The notes: generated by a model from the sequence alone, not told the origin. DNA of 64,000 nt from Sphaerisporangium sp039871875 (GCF_039871875.1 NZ_JBDPMD010000033.1:1-64000); one strand, 5' to 3'. Counted from the first letter of the stretch, positions 38,501 through 45,418 are shown. Translations and numbers: made by a program.

Positions 38501-40623
38501 ATGGGCGTGGCGTGGCCATTGGGCCTGACATGACTGATGGGCATGGCGGGGCCGATGGGCCTGGCGGGGCGGTGCAGGGTCACGGCGGGGTGGCGCTGCC
38601 GGGCCGGGTGCCGCTGCCGACGTACCCCTTCGAACGCCGTCCGTACTGGCTGGAGGCGCGGCGCGGCGCGGCCACCGGACGGGCCCCCGCCTCGCGGAAG
38701 GACGAGCCGGAGGCCCTGCCGCTGCTGCCCGAGGATCAGTGGCTCCACCTGCCCGTCTGGCGCCAGACCGCGCCGCGGCGGCCCGCGCCGGTCGGCGGCG
38801 TCTGGCTCGTGCTCACCGCGCCGGGCGCGGAGCCGGTCGCCGACGCCCTCACCGCCCGCCTCGACGCGCTCGGCGCCTCGCACCTCTCGGTCTCGCCCGG
38901 CGCACGGTACGCCGAGGCCGACGGCGGTTTCACCATCCGGCCCGGCGTACCCGAGGACGCGCGGACGCTGCTCGCCGCCCTCAAGGCGGCCGGGCGCATC
39001 CCCATCAGGGTGGTCCACCTGTGGCACCTGGGAACGCCCGGCGAGGCCATTACCGAGGCCACCGCCGAGGACCCGGCCGAGCGGGCCGTGCGCCACGGCC
39101 TGCACACCCTCGTCGGCCTGGCGCAGGCCTACGGCGACCTGGGCCTCACCTGGTGGTGCGACGTCGTGACCACCGGCTCGCAGCACGTGCTGCCCGCCGA
39201 CGCCGCGCGCATGCGGCCCGAGCAGGCCACCGCCGTCGGCGCGTGCCGGATGCTGCCGGTGGAGTACCCGGGCACCGCGGCGCGCCTGGTCGACATCGGG
39301 AAGCCGGCCGGCGACGTGCTGACGCAGCTCGTCGACGAACTGCTCGGCGAACCGGCCGACCGGGTCGTGGCGCTGCGCGAGGGACGGCGCTGGACACCGT
39401 CGTACGACCCCGCGCCACGCCTGGCTGCCCCGGCTGCCCCGGCTCTCCCGGACGTTCCGGCGGTCGAGGGACGGCGCTGGACGCCGTCGTACGACCCCGC
39501 GCCCTGCCCGGCTGCCCCGGCGGTCCCCGCTGCCCCGGATGTCCCGGCGGTCTCAGCGGTCCAGGGACGGCGCTGGACGCCCTCTGCTATCGCAGCGGTC
39601 CCGGGTACCTCAGCCGTCCCGTACGGCCCGGGTGTTTCAGCGGTCACGGCCGGTGCCGAGATGGTGCCGGGGCCGCGTCGTGGTGGTGTTTACCTGATCA
39701 CCGGCGGCCTCGGGGCCGTCGGCATGGCGCTGGCGCGGCAATTGGCCGGTGAGTACGCGGCCAATTTGATTCTGCTCGGCCGGACTCCGCTGCCGCCGCG
39801 GGAGCGGTGGGCGGCCGTGCTGTGCGACGAGGCCGCGGTCCCGGGCTTGCGGCGCCGTCTGCGGGACGTGTTCGAACTGGAGCGCCTGGGTGCGGAGGTG
39901 ACCGTCGTCAGTGGCGATGTCGCCGACCAGACCGTGGTGCGCCAGGCCGTCGATCTGGCCAAGGAGCGCTACGGCGGCCTCGACGGGGTGCTGCACGCCG
40001 CCGGCGTGCCCGGCGCTGGCCTGACCCGGTTCACGACCACCGCCGGCATCGACCAGGTGCTGGCGCCGAAGGTGGCGGGCACCCGGGCGCTGCTGCGGGA
40101 GCTGAGGGGTGAGCAAGTAGGGTTCGTGGTCCTGTTCTCCTCGACCGACGTGGCCACCGGCGGTGGCACGGGTCGGCTCGCCTCCTGCGCCGCCAACGCC
40201 TACCTCGACGCCAGCGCGTACGCGAGGCCGCTGCCCGGCACCCGAGTCGTCTCGATCGGCTGGGGCGAGTGGGTCCAGAACACCCGGGCCGAGGACCTGA
40301 GCGGGTACACCCCCGAGACGCGGGAGCTCTCCGTCCGGCGGCGGGCCGCCTTCGGTATCGGGGAGGAACAGGGCTGGCGGGCGATGCTCGACGCGCTGCG
40401 CGGCGGCGAGCCGCATCTGATCGTGTCCACCCAGGACTTCACCGAGATCGTCAGCCGGAGCCTCCTGCTCGCCATCGAGGACCCGCACGAGACCTCGCAG
40501 CCGGCCGCGCTCGTCGACGCCACCACCACACCGGCCGCGGCACCCGAGGACGCCGAGCCGGACGCGGACCGGCAGGCCCGCGTCGACCGCCGCAAGCAGA
40601 GTCTGCGGGCCAGGAGACGCTGA
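35575..40623 (+). CDS. Degenerate PKS 4: KS-AT(His to Asn)-KR(Tyr to Ser), no ACP
   Basis: A 1,682-residue PKS from ATG 35575 (GAGG upstream). The KS is intact (Cys184 in TFCSTS, EAHGAATELGD, VGHLDRA). The AT keeps Ser678 in GYSVGEY, but the catalytic His of HAFH is Asn780 (HAFN). The KR keeps TGGLGAVG near 1376, but the catalytic Tyr is Ser1537 (LASCAAN where PKS 2 module B has VDYCAAN). No ACP follows the KR; the chain ends in a basic tail (RQARVDRRKQSLRARRR) like that of PKS 2. Three in-frame repeat tracts expand it: before the AT serine motif, after the AT and before the KR. It may be a split module that uses another ACP, a chain-priming or transfer KS, or a decaying gene. The open 5-kb frame argues for selection. 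Confidence 0.93.
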   Translation: MAVTDTGDQVRDTDIAVVGMSGRFPGASDVATFWTNIASGTESIRRFSREELLASGVDPALADDPAYVPARPVLDDVRGFDAAFFRFSPRDATIADPQQRLFLECAWEALEVAGYPDPETRGRVGVYAGANLSTYMLERGAQFEQDLDAGSFEVVIGNDKDALSTMVSYKLNLTGPSVSVQTFCSTSLVGVHLACQALRAGECELALAGGVSVRVPDTVGHLYTPGGLESPDGHVRTFDAGVRGTMYGDGVAVVLLKPARAALADGDTVLALIRGSAVNNDGTMRFGFAAPSMVGQAAVVSAALANAGVRAGQIGYVEAHGAATELGDPIEVAALTQAFGDVARERRCVLGSVKPNVGHLDRASGVTGLIKVVMALREELIPPTLHFRTPNPKIDFEGGPFRVSAEPVPWPRSAGRPRIACVNSLGTGGTNAHVVVQEPPPVPERPPGPRRHHVLPVSARSEAALEQSCARLARHLDERAPRLADVAFTLQAGRRVFDHRRVLVAASTAQAASLLRGEPTGGTPARTRHESWRARPVTFLLAGEGEQFPGMVAGLYATEPVFRAHVDECLTLLDEPLAAGIGALLLTPPRPAGQETESRAPHGTEAEENPRPAPPRRTEVEEHPRAALPCRTEVEEHPRAALPCRTEVAQTAAFVAGYALARTLMHWGVTPSTMIGYSVGEYVAACLSGVLSLPDALRLVAYRARLIAARPAGAMLAVATGEARLRGLVPDLAARGVDLAADNGDQVVVAGAPEPIARLARELTERGVACRDLRTTHAFNSRMLAGVRDELTAWATVSVTPHPPTLPYLSNVTGALATADLVTDPGYWAAHMCATVRFADAVATALSDPDTGFVEIGPGRSLGTMVRSHPACEQDRRPLILPTQPAAGDDRPDDEVLAEALGRLWLAGAHVDWLTYHGRGGMAHGHGVADGPGVAGGLDAASGSGVAGRSGVADKPGVAGAGGSGVADKPGVAGADGRGVAIGPDMTDGHGGADGPGGAVQGHGGVALPGRVPLPTYPFERRPYWLEARRGAATGRAPASRKDEPEALPLLPEDQWLHLPVWRQTAPRRPAPVGGVWLVLTAPGAEPVADALTARLDALGASHLSVSPGARYAEADGGFTIRPGVPEDARTLLAALKAAGRIPIRVVHLWHLGTPGEAITEATAEDPAERAVRHGLHTLVGLAQAYGDLGLTWWCDVVTTGSQHVLPADAARMRPEQATAVGACRMLPVEYPGTAARLVDIGKPAGDVLTQLVDELLGEPADRVVALREGRRWTPSYDPAPRLAAPAAPALPDVPAVEGRRWTPSYDPAPCPAAPAVPAAPDVPAVSAVQGRRWTPSAIAAVPGTSAVPYGPGVSAVTAGAEMVPGPRRGGVYLITGGLGAVGMALARQLAGEYAANLILLGRTPLPPRERWAAVLCDEAAVPGLRRRLRDVFELERLGAEVTVVSGDVADQTVVRQAVDLAKERYGGLDGVLHAAGVPGAGLTRFTTTAGIDQVLAPKVAGTRALLRELRGEQVGFVVLFSSTDVATGGGTGRLASCAANAYLDASAYARPLPGTRVVSIGWGEWVQNTRAEDLSGYTPETRELSVRRRAAFGIGEEQGWRAMLDALRGGEPHLIVSTQDFTEIVSRSLLLAIEDPHETSQPAALVDATTTPAAAPEDAEPDADRQARVDRRKQSLRARRR
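37381..37518 (+). repeat. 42-bp in-frame minisatellite inside the PKS 4 AT
   Basis: Three full copies (37381, 37423, 37465) and a 12-base start of a fourth. Copies two and three differ by one base; copy one is diverged. Each unit encodes 14 residues of the form RTEVEEHPRAALPC. It is inserted at the RTxVAQ segment that precedes the serine motif and lengthens the AT by about 42 residues. Confidence 0.9.
38422..38505 (+). repeat. 42-bp in-frame duplication in the PKS 4 post-AT linker
   Basis: Two copies (38422-38463 and 38464-38505) that differ by one base, each encoding SGVADKPGVAGAGG-like residues. They sit in a wider Gly/Val/Ala-rich tract (about 38335-38590) that separates the AT from the VPLPTYPFERRPYW post-AT linker. 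No other PKS here has such a tract. Confidence 0.88.
39379..39590 (+). repeat. 87-96-bp in-frame repeats before the PKS 4 KR
   Basis: The strand that normally closes the KR structural half (EGRRWTPSYDP) recurs three times, at 39379, 39466 and 39562. The copies are separated by Pro/Ala-rich spacers of slightly different length, and the third copy is partial. The frame is kept. Confidence 0.85.
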
Positions 40624-40649
40624 GCGACCGCGACGACCACCCGGTGACG

Positions 40650-40676
40650 GCCGGCGCCCGCTGACCCGGCGCCGGC
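40650..40676 (+). terminator. Strong hairpin 27 bases after PKS 4
   Basis: GCCGGCGCC (40650-40658) and its perfect complement GGCGCCGGC (40668-40676) enclose a nine-base loop. The all-G/C stem directly after the last PKS stop, between convergent genes, fits an actinobacterial intrinsic terminator; it has no T-run. Confidence 0.6.
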
Positions 40677-40680
40677 GCCA

Positions 40681-40810
40681 CCCGGATGGTGGGATGGGCG
40701 GCAGGCCGCAGGCCCGGTGGCCGTCGTCCGGATGGTGGGGTAGGTCGGGTGGCCGGTCGTCCGGATGGTGGGGTAGGGCGGCAGGCCCGGTGGTCGGTCG
40801 TCCGGGTGGC
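40681..40810. repeat. Imperfect GC-rich repeats between PKS 4 and the exporter
   Basis: A CCGGATGGTGGG-type core starts at 40682, 40728 and 40761 and, more diverged, at 40802. The steps are unequal (46, 33, 41). There is no gene; the exporter permease ends at 40814 on the other strand. Confidence 0.6.
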
Positions 40811-40813
40811 GCG

Positions 40814-41569
40814 TCAGAGCGTCGTCGTGCGGCCGAGGCCGCGGCTCAGGCGCCAGATGGCGTAGGTCCCGGCGGCGGCGCCTATCGTCAGGAGTACGGT
40901 GGCCGGTAGCAGCGTTCCCGGCACGTTCCCGCGTAGCGCGGCCTGCAGCATGGACAGGGCCCAGTAGCCCGGCGACACTGGTGCCACCGCCTGCAGCCAC
41001 CCGGGGAACATGCCGACGGGGACGAACGCGCCACCCAGCGTGGTCAGCGTCAGCGCGCCGATGTCGCAGATCGCGCTCAACTCGCCGTGGCTGCGGACCG
41101 TGGCCGCGATCGCGGTACCTATGGCGAGCAGGGTCGCGCCCCAGGCGGACACCGCGAGCGCCACCAGCCACAGACTCCCGGCCGGACGCACCCCGATCAC
41201 CAGCGTGCCGTAGGCCAGCAGGATCGTCTGCTGCGTGAGCAGGACCACGAAGATCGGCAGCGCCTTGCCGACCAGCAGTTCGGCGGTGGTGACACGGGTG
41301 GACCGTAGCCGGTCCCAGGTGTGCCAGGTCCGTTCCGTGAGCGTCGCGGTGCCGACGATGGCCAGCGCCAACGTCGAGAAGATCACCAGCATGCCGGTCA
41401 CCACCTGCATCGTGCCGCCGGAGAACGCACGGTTGTAGATGGGCTTGAGCACGAGCATGAGGATCATCGGCATCAGCAGGTAGCTGATGAACTGGCCGGG
41501 ATCACGCAGCCGCAGGGTCCAGTTGATCCGCGCGAGGGCGAGAACCCGGTACAGGGATTCGGCGATCAT
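40814..41569 (-). CDS. ABC-2 type exporter permease
   Basis: A 251-residue integral membrane protein with about six hydrophobic segments (FISYLLMPMILMLVL, MLVIFSTLALAIVG, VVLLTQQTILLAYG, LVALAVSAWGATLLAIG and two near the C-terminus). It is of the DrrB/ABC-2 class that pairs with a separate ATPase to export drugs or lipids. It starts three bases after the ATPase stop, so the two are one transcript. Given the location it probably exports the island product or confers self-resistance; this rests on context. Confidence 0.9.
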   Translation of the reverse strand: MIAESLYRVLALARINWTLRLRDPGQFISYLLMPMILMLVLKPIYNRAFSGGTMQVVTGMLVIFSTLALAIVGTATLTERTWHTWDRLRSTRVTTAELLVGKALPIFVVLLTQQTILLAYGTLVIGVRPAGSLWLVALAVSAWGATLLAIGTAIAATVRSHGELSAICDIGALTLTTLGGAFVPVGMFPGWLQAVAPVSPGYWALSMLQAALRGNVPGTLLPATVLLTIGAAAGTYAIWRLSRGLGRTTTL

Positions 41570-41572
41570 CGG

Positions 41573-42391
41573 TCACGCCAGCGACCGGTAGAGGTCGTCA
41601 ATGGAGGCCTTGCGTATGTCGATGCTGTGCACCGAGCCGTGTGGCCCGCTCAGCAGATCGACCAGGGTCTTGGCGGCGTCGTTGGTGCGCATCCGGAGCT
41701 CCTTGTCGTCGATGTGTACGCGAACCTCGTCGGTCAGGCCGCTGAGCAGTTCCTCGCTGGTCCCGCGGGCGATGATCCGTCCCCCCTGCGCGACCGCGAG
41801 GGTGGCGCCGAGCTCGGCCAGCTCGGGCAGGTAGTGCGTGGTGTACACGACCGCGGCTCCGTCGGCGGCGCGCCGCCGCACGGCGGCCAGCAGCGATTGC
41901 CGGGTCTGCGGGTCCGCGCCGGCGGTCGGCTCGTCGAGCAGGAGAAGACCGGGCCGGTGCAGGAGCGCGATCGCGGCCTGGATCCGCCGCTGCTGCCCTC
42001 CGGAGAGCAGCCCGGCGCGCCGGTCGAGGAGGTCCGTGAGCAGCATCGCCTCGACGACCTCGTCCATCGCGGCCGCGAGTGCCGCCCGGCGCAACCCGGC
42101 CAGCCGGCCGTAGAGCACGAGGTGCTCCCGGGCGGTCGCGCCGGGATAGAGCGCTATGTGCTGCGGGGCCACCCCCAGATCGCCCCGAGCGGAGCGTGGC
42201 GCCCGGCCGCCGATCGTCACCGTGCCGGCGTCGGCGCGGACGAGACCGCAGACGATCTCCACGAAGGTCGTCTTCCCGGCGCCGTTGTGCCCGACCAGGC
42301 CGGCGACCTCACCCGGCTCCACGACGAGCGTGAATCCGTCGAGGGCCCGTACGTCGCCGTAGCGCTTCGTCAAGCCGACCGCTCGAAGCAT
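41573..42391 (-). CDS. ABC exporter ATPase (DrrA-like)
   Basis: A 272-residue ATPase with Walker A GHNGAGKT, Q-loop APQHIALYPG, signature LLSGGQQRR, Walker B LLLLDEP and switch His in TTHYLPE. The C-terminal extension of about 60 residues is typical of drug-resistance ATPases. The start at ATG 42391 (MLRAVGLTKRYGD) is set by a GGGAGG site; ten more in-frame residues upstream would reach into the operator. It diverges from the TetR gene across a 51-base gap holding the operator. Confidence 0.93.
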   Translation of the reverse strand: MLRAVGLTKRYGDVRALDGFTLVVEPGEVAGLVGHNGAGKTTFVEIVCGLVRADAGTVTIGGRAPRSARGDLGVAPQHIALYPGATAREHLVLYGRLAGLRRAALAAAMDEVVEAMLLTDLLDRRAGLLSGGQQRRIQAAIALLHRPGLLLLDEPTAGADPQTRQSLLAAVRRRAADGAAVVYTTHYLPELAELGATLAVAQGGRIIARGTSEELLSGLTDEVRVHIDDKELRMRTNDAAKTLVDLLSGPHGSVHSIDIRKASIDDLYRSLA

Positions 42392-42403
42392 CGAGACCTC
42401 CCG

Positions 42404-42435
42404 GTCTACGCTGTATACCACTCTACAGTGTAGAC
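42404..42435. promoter_or_regulatory. TetR operator between exporter and regulator
   Basis: A 32-bp inverted repeat: left arm GTCTACGCTGTA (42404-42415), spacer of eight, right arm TACAGTGTAGAC (42424-42435), matching in 11 of 12 positions. The right arm runs into TAGACT (42431-42436), a good -10 only six bases before the TetR ATG. So the regulator mRNA may be almost leaderless and repressor binding would block both divergent promoters. Confidence 0.8.
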
Positions 42436-42442
42436 TGAGGCG

Positions 42443-43108
42443 ATGCGGAAGCTCAAGGACTCTCGCCGTGCCGAGATCGCCGATGCCGCGCTTCTCGTCG
42501 CGGCCGAGCAGGGCATCAAGGCGGTGTCGATGCGCACGGTCGCCGCCCGCATCGGGCTGACGCCGATGGCGCTCTACGGGTACTTCCGCAACAAGGACGA
42601 GCTGCTGGACGCCGTCATCGGCCGCATGCTCGCCGACGTTTCCCGGCCGGCGGCCGGTCTCGGCTGGAGGGAGACGCTCCTGTATCTGGCCGCCGAGGTC
42701 CGTTCGGTGGCGCGCCGGTATCCCTCCGTCTTCCCGCTGTTGTTCACCCGTCCGGCCGTGAGCCCGTCCGCGATCATGATCATTGACCTGGTGTTCGACG
42801 CGGTGCTGCGTGCGGGTGTCGAGCCGGCGCAGGTGCCCAGGATGGAGCGGATGCTCAGCACCTTCATCCTCGGGTTCGCGACCTCGGAGGTCGGCGGCCG
42901 GTTCTCCGAGGGCTCACTGGACACCCGCAGCCGCCGAGCCCAGATTGCGCCCCACCTGCTGCCGGGTCATCAGCTGCTGGCGGAGCATCTGGACGCCCCG
43001 GTGGACTGGGACGCGGAGTGCCAGGCCGACCTCGACGATTTCCTCGACGTCGTGGCGGCACTGGCCGCCCGCGGCGGGGGCCGGCGAGGGCCGGTCGCCG
43101 AGCCGTGA
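42443..43108 (+). CDS. TetR-family repressor of the exporter
   Basis: A 221-residue regulator. The N-terminal helix-turn-helix (residues about 10-55: IADAALLVAAEQGIKAVSMR, then IGLTPMALYGYFRNKDELL) is typical of TetR. The C-terminal ligand domain (about 75-210) is of the tetracyclin-repressor-like class, with a DFLDVVAALA end. It is divergent to the ABC pair with a strong palindrome between them, so it most likely represses the exporter until the product or a precursor binds. Confidence 0.92.
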   Translation: MRKLKDSRRAEIADAALLVAAEQGIKAVSMRTVAARIGLTPMALYGYFRNKDELLDAVIGRMLADVSRPAAGLGWRETLLYLAAEVRSVARRYPSVFPLLFTRPAVSPSAIMIIDLVFDAVLRAGVEPAQVPRMERMLSTFILGFATSEVGGRFSEGSLDTRSRRAQIAPHLLPGHQLLAEHLDAPVDWDAECQADLDDFLDVVAALAARGGGRRGPVAEP

Positions 43109-43159
43109 CCGAGCCGGTTCCCTTGACGTTCTTCCCGCTTCTGGCGCCTTCTGGTGGAT

Positions 43160-43682
43160 TCAGGTGTCGGCGCGGGCGGGTTCGGCGAGGCGGAACCAGA
43201 CACTGGTGTTCCCCGTGGTCCTCTGGAAACCCCAGCGGGTGGCCAGGGCGTCGACCATCGCGTCCACGCCCCGCGACCTCGGCATCCCCGGGGTCGCGCG
43301 GGCGCGGGATCGTCGCGGAGCCGCGGTCGCCCACCGTGATCCTCACCCCGCCCGGCACCAGCGCCACCGAGACGGCGAACGCGCCGTGGACGGCATGCCG
43401 GATGGCGTTGCCGGCCAGTTCGCTGGTCAGCAGGATCGCGTCGTCGTGGCAGGGGTGCTCGGCCCCGAGGAGGGCGGTGACGAACGCGCGGGCCGCCTTC
43501 ACCTCGGAGGGAACGGCCGCGAACGGCTGGTTGTAGGTCGGAAAGTCCATCGGATCCAGCGGCGTCACCGGCCGGGTGGGGACAAGGGCCCCACGTGGCC
43601 GGTCCGGTGCGTTCGCCGTCAGGCGGATGCGACTGGTGAGCCAGCCGACCATTCGAGCCACCGTATGCCGACGCATAGCCAT
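43160..43682 (-). pseudogene. RsbW-like ATP-binding regulator, frameshifted
   Basis: The N-terminal part reads MAMRRHTVARMVGWLTSR and contains the N-box DDAILLTSELAGNAIRHA and VRITVGDRGSATIPRPR of the HATPase_c_2 anti-sigma-like family. After GDAEVAG the frame is lost. The expected C-terminal half (VDAMVDALATRWGFQRTTGN, then TSVWFRLAE and a stop at 43160) is intact in another frame. The break falls at a run of four C on the plus strand near 43274-43277, where one extra base would explain it. This is either a genuine pseudogene or a sequencing error. Such ATP-binding proteins normally accompany XRE and DUF397 genes, as here. Confidence 0.7.
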
Positions 43683-43977
43683 CACGTTGATCCTCTCGTG
43701 CTGTGTGCCATTTGATCGCTCTTGACCGCCATTGCGACATGAGGGCGCTGATCGTTTGTCGCGTCGCCGGACGATCACTGGCACATGGCCCGTGAGGGCC
43801 CATCCGAGCCACCGTTACGGCATGCTTTCGGTCAACTGCTTTCCGTGATCGCCTGGCGAGCCTAGAGTGAGCCTGCTGATTCTGCTTCGCAAGCGGCTTC
43901 AGCGAAAATCTTCCACTGAAGAAAAGGTCGCCGGGCTGTCAGGGTGCAAAGACGAGAGTTCAAAGGAGGACGTAAAG

Positions 43978-44826
43978 GTGGATACGCCGTCGCTCCGGCA
44001 GCGCTGGCTAGGGGCGAAGCTCGCCGAACTCCGGCTACAGGCGGGTATCCCGTCTCTTGCTGTGGCCGCTGAGAAGTGCAAACGGTCGACAGGCTCGCTC
44101 AGCCGCATCGAGAACGGCCTCGTCGGAATTCCGCCTCGGGATATACCGCCCATTCTGGACGCCTATGAGATCGCTGATCCTGCCGTCCGAGAGAAACTGA
44201 TGGTCGTGGCGGCGGAGATCCAGCATGAGCGGCGTGGCTGGTGGGTCGAGCACAGCGACGCCCTGGCGCCCTCGTACGTAGACCTGATCCGGCTCGAGGC
44301 CGCGGCCACCGAGATTCGCACCTACGAGACCTACCTCATTCCCGGACTCTTGCAGACGGAGGCGTATGCCCGCGTGTTCGTAGCGGCCATGCGTGGTCTG
44401 AGTAGCGAGACCGAGTTGGACGAGTTCGTCGCCGTCCGTATGGCGCGCAAGGCGGTGCTCACTCGGGACGAGCCCGTCGTGCTGCGGGCGCTGATCAGCG
44501 AGGCGGCTCTTCGGCACCCTATCGGTGGGGCGAAGACCTTCAAGGAGCAGCTTGGGCATCTGCGGAGATGCGCAACCCTGCCCACTGTCACGGTGCAGGT
44601 ACTCCCGTTCATGGATCGTCCCCATCCGGGCATGTCCGGCGCCTTCACCCTTCTGAACCTGCCACAGCTCACCGTCGCACATATCGAGGCGATGAACACC
44701 GATATGTACATTGAGGACGAGCATGGCGCGATGCAGTATCTCCGTGCCTACGAGCGTCTCTGCGAACTCGCCCTGACGCCAGAGGAGACGGACTCCTTTC
44801 TGGAGAAGCTGGCGAATACTCTCTAA
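43978..44826 (+). CDS. XRE regulator with DUF5753 (WhiJ/BldB-associated type)
   Basis: A 282-residue protein from GTG 43978, chosen because AAGGAGGA (43962-43969) lies at ideal distance; the open frame extends to 43867. The N-terminal helix-turn-helix (about 10-65: LGAKLAELRLQAGIPSLAVA, TGSLSRIENG) is followed by the DUF5753 sensor-like domain (about 90-275, with PGLLQTEAYAR and LPFMDRPHPGMSG). In actinomycetes this class pairs with DUF397 proteins and controls development or antibiotic genes. The pair directly follows here. Confidence 0.92.
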   Translation: MDTPSLRQRWLGAKLAELRLQAGIPSLAVAAEKCKRSTGSLSRIENGLVGIPPRDIPPILDAYEIADPAVREKLMVVAAEIQHERRGWWVEHSDALAPSYVDLIRLEAAATEIRTYETYLIPGLLQTEAYARVFVAAMRGLSSETELDEFVAVRMARKAVLTRDEPVVLRALISEAALRHPIGGAKTFKEQLGHLRRCATLPTVTVQVLPFMDRPHPGMSGAFTLLNLPQLTVAHIEAMNTDMYIEDEHGAMQYLRAYERLCELALTPEETDSFLEKLANTL

Positions 44827-44874
44827 GGAGCACGCTTCACACCGAAAGTGTCTCATATGCCAGGAGGTCAGCGG

Positions 44875-45258
44875 TTGGACAGCGTCTGGCGTAAAAGCTC
44901 TCGTAGTGGCGCCCAGAGCAACTGTGTGGAGGCTCGTTTCGACGGGGTGACCGTGTGGGTGCGTAACTCCAATGACGTGTCGCAGGACAGGCCGATGATC
45001 GGGTTAGCGGCTGAGCGGTGGCTCGCGTTGCTCGAGCGGGTGCGCAGGGGAGATCTGGGTCTGGACCGGCTGGCCACACCCGTCCGCGTGGCGAGCGAGG
45101 TTCTCGTCTCCTTCGACGGACACCGGGTGGTCGTGCGGGGTGACGACGGACAGCCGGGTGTGGCGTACACGCCCGCCGAGTGGCGAGCCTTTCTCGAAGG
45201 CGTCCGCCACGACGGGGAGTTCACCCTCGCCTGGCTCGGCGAGCCGGTCACTCCGTGA
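44875..45258 (+). CDS. Double-DUF397 protein
   Basis: A 127-residue protein from TTG 44875 (AGGAGG seven bases upstream; ATG 44857 is possible). Residues 1-60 are a DUF397 domain (WRKSSRSGAQSNCVEARF, then VWVRNSND). Residues about 65-125 look like a second, diverged DUF397 (VASEVLVSFDGHRVVVRGDD, then YTPAEWRAFLEGV). Single-domain proteins of about 60-80 residues are usual, so the fusion is atypical. It follows the XRE gene by 48 bases and probably acts as its partner. It ends 10 bases before the broken cupin relic. Confidence 0.85.
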   Translation: MDSVWRKSSRSGAQSNCVEARFDGVTVWVRNSNDVSQDRPMIGLAAERWLALLERVRRGDLGLDRLATPVRVASEVLVSFDGHRVVVRGDDGQPGVAYTPAEWRAFLEGVRHDGEFTLAWLGEPVTP

Positions 45259-45268
45259 TCCGCGGATT

Positions 45269-45418
45269 TTCGAGGAGCTCGCCGAGGTCGCCGGGTCCGG
45301 GCGCACCCTCTCGCCGAGGAGTGGACGGAGCTGTTCCGGCGGCATGATCAGTACATTGTCCGACGCGGCGCCGCCCGGCGGGGACGGGCGGGGGCCGTAG
45401 ACTGGGGGATCATGCCAG
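45269..45418 (+). pseudogene. Broken cupin 3' end plus rpe leader: right copy of the junction repeat
   Basis: The sequence encodes FEELAEVAGSGRTL, then, after a one-base deletion near 45310, AEEWTELFRRHDQYIV. This matches the C-terminus of the cupin at 7964 (FEELAEIAESGRTL, AEEWTELYRRHDQYMV). The stop codon is also lost (TGA to CGA). The match continues through the rpe leader into its start codon. The left copy is 8363-8508. No 5' part of a cupin gene precedes it; the island sequence begins abruptly. Confidence 0.88.
45398..45411 (+). promoter_or_regulatory. -10 element of a probably leaderless rpe transcript
   Basis: TAGACT (45398-45403) lies eight bases before the rpe ATG, and there is no ribosome site between them. 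Transcription would start at or next to the ATG. In the left junction copy the matching bases read TGGACC, which destroys the element. Confidence 0.5.

Noticed and set aside
40624..45268. A free trans-acting AT in the island
   Set aside because: All genes after PKS 4 are transport or regulatory; no GHSxG acyltransferase outside the PKS proteins was found. Trans loading by the AT of PKS 1 or PKS 2 module B, or by an enzyme elsewhere, remains open.
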